The notes beneath the pieces are model-generated. The model worked only from the letters and a program-made list of their open reading frames with translations. It did no database searches and was not told where the DNA came from. The position numbers and the translations under genes were made by a program. 64,000 bases of DNA from Thunnus maccoyii (Eukaryota; Chordata; Actinopteri; Scombriformes; Scombridae): positions 7,836,501-7,900,500 of the forward strand of contig NC_056550.1 of NCBI RefSeq assembly GCF_910596095.1, in the 5' to 3' direction. The stretch's first letter is position 1, and every line of letters starts with the position of its first letter. Positions 59,701 through 64,000 of the stretch are shown here, one piece after another.

Positions 59701-61764
59701 TTTCCACTGCTTTGTACACCCAAAACTGACAAAACAAAAACTCTCTGATCTCCCAGTTTCTTGATGACTTCATCTAAAAGACTAGAGATCCATGTTAAAG
59801 GCACATGACCTGCATCACCATCCATCAGCTCCATTGGGTGTCCTGATATCATCAGCTCTGCAGCCAGCTCAGGGTATTTAGACCAGTCAGTTTCTTCCAT
59901 CTTTGTTTGTTCCTGCAGAGATTTATGGGCTTCATAGATCTGTCCAATTTCTCTAAAGATGTGCTCTAAGCCAAAAGTAGCTGACTGCAGTTTTGCTGAT
60001 ATTTTCTCAAGCTCAGTTTGCTTGCTTATTAGCTGATCAGATTTGTCATGTTTCTTCTTCAAATCCAAGACTTCAGACCATTTTTCATCATATTTTTGGA
60101 GAATTGAAGACAGATCATCTGTTGAAAGTGCATCTAGTAAGATCTGAATCCATTTCAGGAAATACTCTCTCTCCTCTGATGGCAGAGACGAGAGGCTTTC
60201 AGTGAACAACTTCATCAGTTCACTACATGAAGCAGCACGTTGTTCTTGACGTATTCTCCCCAGTTCCTGTTGTTTTTTACATTTCTCCTTCTCAATGTTC
60301 CCTTTGAGGTGATACTGTTCCTTGTTTATTTTGCACCAGTCATGCCACAGTTGGCCTTGACAAGGCAGATATTCATCTTTGATCTTTGAAACATCCATCT
60401 CTTCAAGTAAATTCACTATTTTCATAGCAGCACATTTTCCTTCTTGGCAGACTGTGTCATCTTCATCCACTCTGATTCCAGAGACCTCAGCCATGGTTTC
60501 TAGCTGGAAGGATTTATGTGGTCCAGACAAAATTTTTCCAATGATTCCTCTCAGTTCTTCAGAAACATCTGACCAGCTTCTGTCTTTCAGACCCATTTTG
60601 TATTTTCCCTCTTTCATCTCAGCTGCACCACAATCATTATCAACAATGAGACAAATGAGAGGTTTTGGAGACTTGAGAAGGGCTGAGATAACTGTCCAAC
60701 TTTGGTCACTTTTCTCCAGAGTTGGCAACAGAACAACATTGACCGAAGATTTTTCTGTCAGTATTTTTCGCTGTTTTTCAATCATCAGAGCATCACCATG
60801 AAGATTACAGAAGGCAATGCAGTCAGTGAAGGCATCATTGGGTTTTCCAGCAGGGCAGTACCATGCAATCTCTGCCACACCGTCCAACAAATGGCGAGAT
60901 TTGGTGCTTCCTGGACAGTTTCTATGGAAGAAGGTGCTGTGACGGTCGTTGATCAAAGTGTTCATCAGCTGAGATTTAGACAGTGATAGCGTACCAAGAC
61001 GGAAAAATGACACCATGGGTGTCTCAGCTTTGCAGATGGGCATACTCTTCATGGTGACAGTGTTTGAATCATCTTTGGTTTGAGTTATCTTCCAGCTTTT
61101 CCTTATTTGTCTGAATGTCCACAGAGGACACTCAACATCCATTGTGACTGGGTCAGGAACAAGCAAAGGTAAGGCGTACTGACACTGTGATAGCTTTGTA
61201 ATCATGTTCTGCTTAAGAGAGCTGTCTGAGCAGTGAAATACTGCCATTTGAACATCCATTGGATGCACATGAGACTGTTTTGTCTGATCCGAGTCTATTT
61301 TGGCAGTAAAAAGAGCATCAAAGTCATCATTGTCTGTTTCTGAGTTCTGTGGAACAGGCTTCAAGTGGCTCACCTCAGGACTGTCTTGTTTTACAGGAAT
61401 ATATCTGGCTCTGTAATCTAACATCATCAGCCTCTGAAGAAAAGTGTTAGCTAGATCTTTTGCGGACGTGTCATGGTGCTGTTTTACAGGTCGACTTATT
61501 CTAAGAAAATCTGCTGGTGTCAATTTCTGATGATATTTTTCTTGAAGGTGAAGTCTGCTGAGCAGTGTTTCACTTTCTTGTTGATATTGCTCCTTCCTGT
61601 TGATCTCTTCAAAAATCTTTTCTGACTTCTGTAAATAATAAGTAAATAATTATATACTGTATGTAAAAATGAGAACTTCAAATACTGGGTTATAAAGTAA
61701 ATAGGCTTTTATTTTGAATTCCTTACCTCATCCTTGTTTCCATCCACATCCGTATGTAAGATAC
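56772..61764 (-). CDS. GVIN/VLIG-type very large GTPase, unit 2 copy, 3' exons only (cut by window end)
   Basis: Visible exons are 61764-61727 (13 codons with the split Gly, GILHTDVDGNKDE) and the giant exon 61628-56772. The exon with the second acidic linker would begin a few bases past 64000, so the gene is partial here. The giant exon has the same length as in unit 1 (4857 nt) with no stop. The P-loop GVQSSGKS, DTEG and FVHQN are identical. I counted about 21 amino-acid changes by eye, several near the N-terminal edge (LSEKDLANNF to TSAKDLANTF) and the Cys-rich C-terminus (INGLH to IKGWH). It should be functional. Confidence 0.95.
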
Positions 61765-62138
61765 CTACAGTACAACAATAAACTGCATTAACAGAGGGAC
61801 AGAGCAATGTACTACCGGTACTGTGGTTTCTGTTATTAATGCTGAATTATTAGTTTATTTAGTTTTCTTTTTTCTTGACAGGGTTCAAATGAGACTGAAA
61901 GAGCCATGCAAAGTTTCAGTTAAAGAGTGAGTACACCATCTAATTCTGCTTGGTCCCTCCCTTTAATAAACTAAAAGAAATACAACAGAGAAGGTGGGAG
62001 GTGATCATGTCAATTTGAGGTGTGGCCTCATGGGGCACAGGGGACTCTGACTAATAAGAGTGGGGGATATCAAAAACTGATTCTGGTTCTGATTCAATAT
62101 ACCAGGGCCAGAACCATAAATGCCAATACTTTTTATGA

Positions 62139-63117
62139 TTAAAAGTCCAACTGAAATTGCATTTAGTTATCCATTTTTCAGTCAAAATGTTTTTAAAAAA
62201 AAAAGTATTTAAAAATGAAGATAATGCAGAAGTACCAAAAACTGCAGTTCCTTGAATGGCCACTTGAGGTTGGCTCCAAAAGCGAGTCAATCCCCATAGA
62301 CCCCCATATTAAAATGCCCAACTTTATAGCAGAAGTAAACATACTTACAGTCTGGGACAAAAAAAGGTTTTGGTCTCTATAGCTAATTTTCCTTTTCATG
62401 ACAACTGTACGGGTTGTGAACTTTTTTATAATTCATCTGTTCAAATTTTATTAAGTCGTAAAGTTATGCATAACTAAGGATGTGACTATTTTGAGTGACA
62501 GGTTTGGTTTGCTTGTTTCAGCAACCAGGCTTCATTCGGCCCTCCTCAGCTCCACCTCTTTGCCCATTTTTGAGAAAGCAGGAGTTCGGTGGAGTCAGGC
62601 ACTGCCAAGATGGCGATGGCTGGAGCCACCCACTTTGAGCTTTAAAACCGCTCTTCAGAAACCAATGGGTGATGTCACAGTGGCTACGTCCAAATTATTT
62701 ACAGTCTGTGGCCCTGACACTGGCAGGGCAACGAAAGAGTAGCAGTTCTAACAAACTTGTGCTGTAGCTACAAGTCATGAACAAGTCTGTGGGTCATGTT
62801 GTGTAGCAGACTGCTGTCTAGCTTAGTCTGACTCTCTCATCTGCCTATGACAGAACGCTGACTTTACTGCTTCATGCAAATGTTTGATTGGCTGAATGAA
62901 AAGAAGTTGTCTATCTACATAGATGGAGAGCAAACAGTACTCCATCAGATTAATGCAAAAAATCCTGAAAAAAATCCTGAAACCAAAAAGTCAAGCATTT
63001 TTCTCTTTGGTTTCTGATTTTTTCTCAAAGGAGAACACAGGACAAGTGATCTAGAGAGCAGATGTGTATGCTGTAGTAGACGAAACAAGACGCAATTACA
63101 TTTCAGTTGGACTTTAA
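62139..63117. mobile_element. Non-autonomous inverted-repeat element (unit 2)
   Basis: Same element as in unit 1 with the same ends and one extra 14-bp stretch near 62862. Its presence in both units shows insertion before duplication. Confidence 0.6.
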
Positions 63118-64000
63118 CAGGGTCACTTCTGATCTGAAAAATCAGTGCTTTGTAAAAACTTGATGTTACCAGCTCCATTACTATCATAAGTAATGCTCCT
63201 GGATGTCTCCCAATCATGGATCAAAGCTGCAGGTCTGGCAAGCAAACAGCAAGGCCACTTAAAACTGATGAATAAAGAACTGAAGACACTTATCAGGCTA
63301 AAACTCACAGATGAACTCTCCTGGCCTGCTCAGTGTGGAATTTAAAATTGAGAGCAGATCAAAATCTTGAAGTCACTGACCATGCCTTTAATAATCTGCT
63401 TTCATTCTGAGCATAATGTAATTTTTTCCTCTGATGACACTTGTGCAGTGTACCAAGCCCCCACCAATAGCATTGGGCTATATGGCAATTTTGTCTTAGG
63501 TCACATGATGCCCACTGGCCCACAAAGACTTTTTCCCACACACAACTATATGAAAGGAATGGCTTTAAAACAATGAATAACTTATCCGATCAAGAAAATC
63601 TTGAAATAACTTTTTGTACTATCAGAATGTGATAAATAAAATTTGGAAAGTCAAGAGGAGCTCTATCAGTAAATAATTTTGTGCTCTTCATGTGTTTGGG
63701 GAGTCAGAGGAAGTCTCTAAGGTTGTGCTCAGACAGACATTAGTTCTGCATTAAGAAATGCATCCCCCTCAGGAAAGTGAATGATGCGATTCCACTGATG
63801 TAGCAGGGGCTTTTCAAAATGAGCCTCTGCTCATTTCATCCATCAGATGGCACACTGAGCCTGATTTTAAGAGGTTAATACTTTTACTACTTAACTTGCT
63901 TAACTGTTGACAAAATGACTAGTTTGAGTCAAGACCTAATTAGAAGTTTACAACTCAAAAAACATTTTGGGGTGTAGTTACTCTTTTAAATCTTGATGAA

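Larger units (their letters stand above)
1..64000. repeat. Tandem segmental duplication, unit about 36 kb
   Basis: Base 1 matches 35764, and order and orientation of all features are repeated. The offset drifts from 35763 to about 36125 through indels. Unit 2 is cut by the window end. More units may lie on either side. Confidence 0.97.

Noticed and set aside
1-64000. CRISPR arrays, bacterial operons, tRNA or rRNA genes
   Set aside because: None was seen. The direct repeats present are coding minisatellites or transposon parts.

Overview
This is vertebrate nuclear DNA, almost certainly from a ray-finned (teleost) fish. Genes are split by AT-rich introns with GT-AG borders. The mobile DNA is typically teleost: an L2-like LINE with an (ATTGA)-type tail, L1-like LINE fragments and a PIF/Harbinger relic. 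The main gene is a giant one-exon GVIN-type GTPase of the kind fish carry in many copies.

The window is a tandem segmental duplication with a unit of about 36 kb. Unit 1 runs from base 1 to about 35763. Unit 2 starts at about 35764 and is cut by the window end at the point matching about 27875 of unit 1. The copies are near-identical: by eye, about 21 substitutions in the 1583 residues compared of the big GTPase exon. A handful of large indels tell them apart.

Each unit, read on the minus strand where both main genes lie, has this order. (1) An interferon-induced very large GTPase (GVIN/VLIG) gene. In unit 1 I could rebuild nine coding exons with fully consistent splice phases (33085 to 20654, 2005 aa), joining an acidic N-terminus, a degenerate AIG1/GIMAP-type domain and the VLIG GTPase body. 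A perfect ISRE lies about 580 bp upstream of its ATG. (2) A transposon-rich spacer with an L1-like LINE, a Harbinger transposase plus Myb/SANT partner, a second L1 fragment, a short relic of another GVIN gene, and a two-exon relic of a possible FAR1/ZSWIM-like protein. (3) A MAST-type AGC kinase gene rebuilt in 11 exons (738 aa in unit 1, 819 aa in unit 2). In place of a PDZ domain it has a long tail of Glu/Ser/Tyr repeats and then an Arg/Lys-rich end. (4) An L2-like LINE at the unit edge.

The most notable points are the pseudo-GIMAP/GVIN fusion, the kinase with a repeat-built acidic tail that differs by three 81-bp units between copies, and the co-duplication of this kinase with an ISRE-bearing GVIN gene, which suggests (inference only) a shared immune setting. 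No searches were run. Family names rest on recognised motifs.
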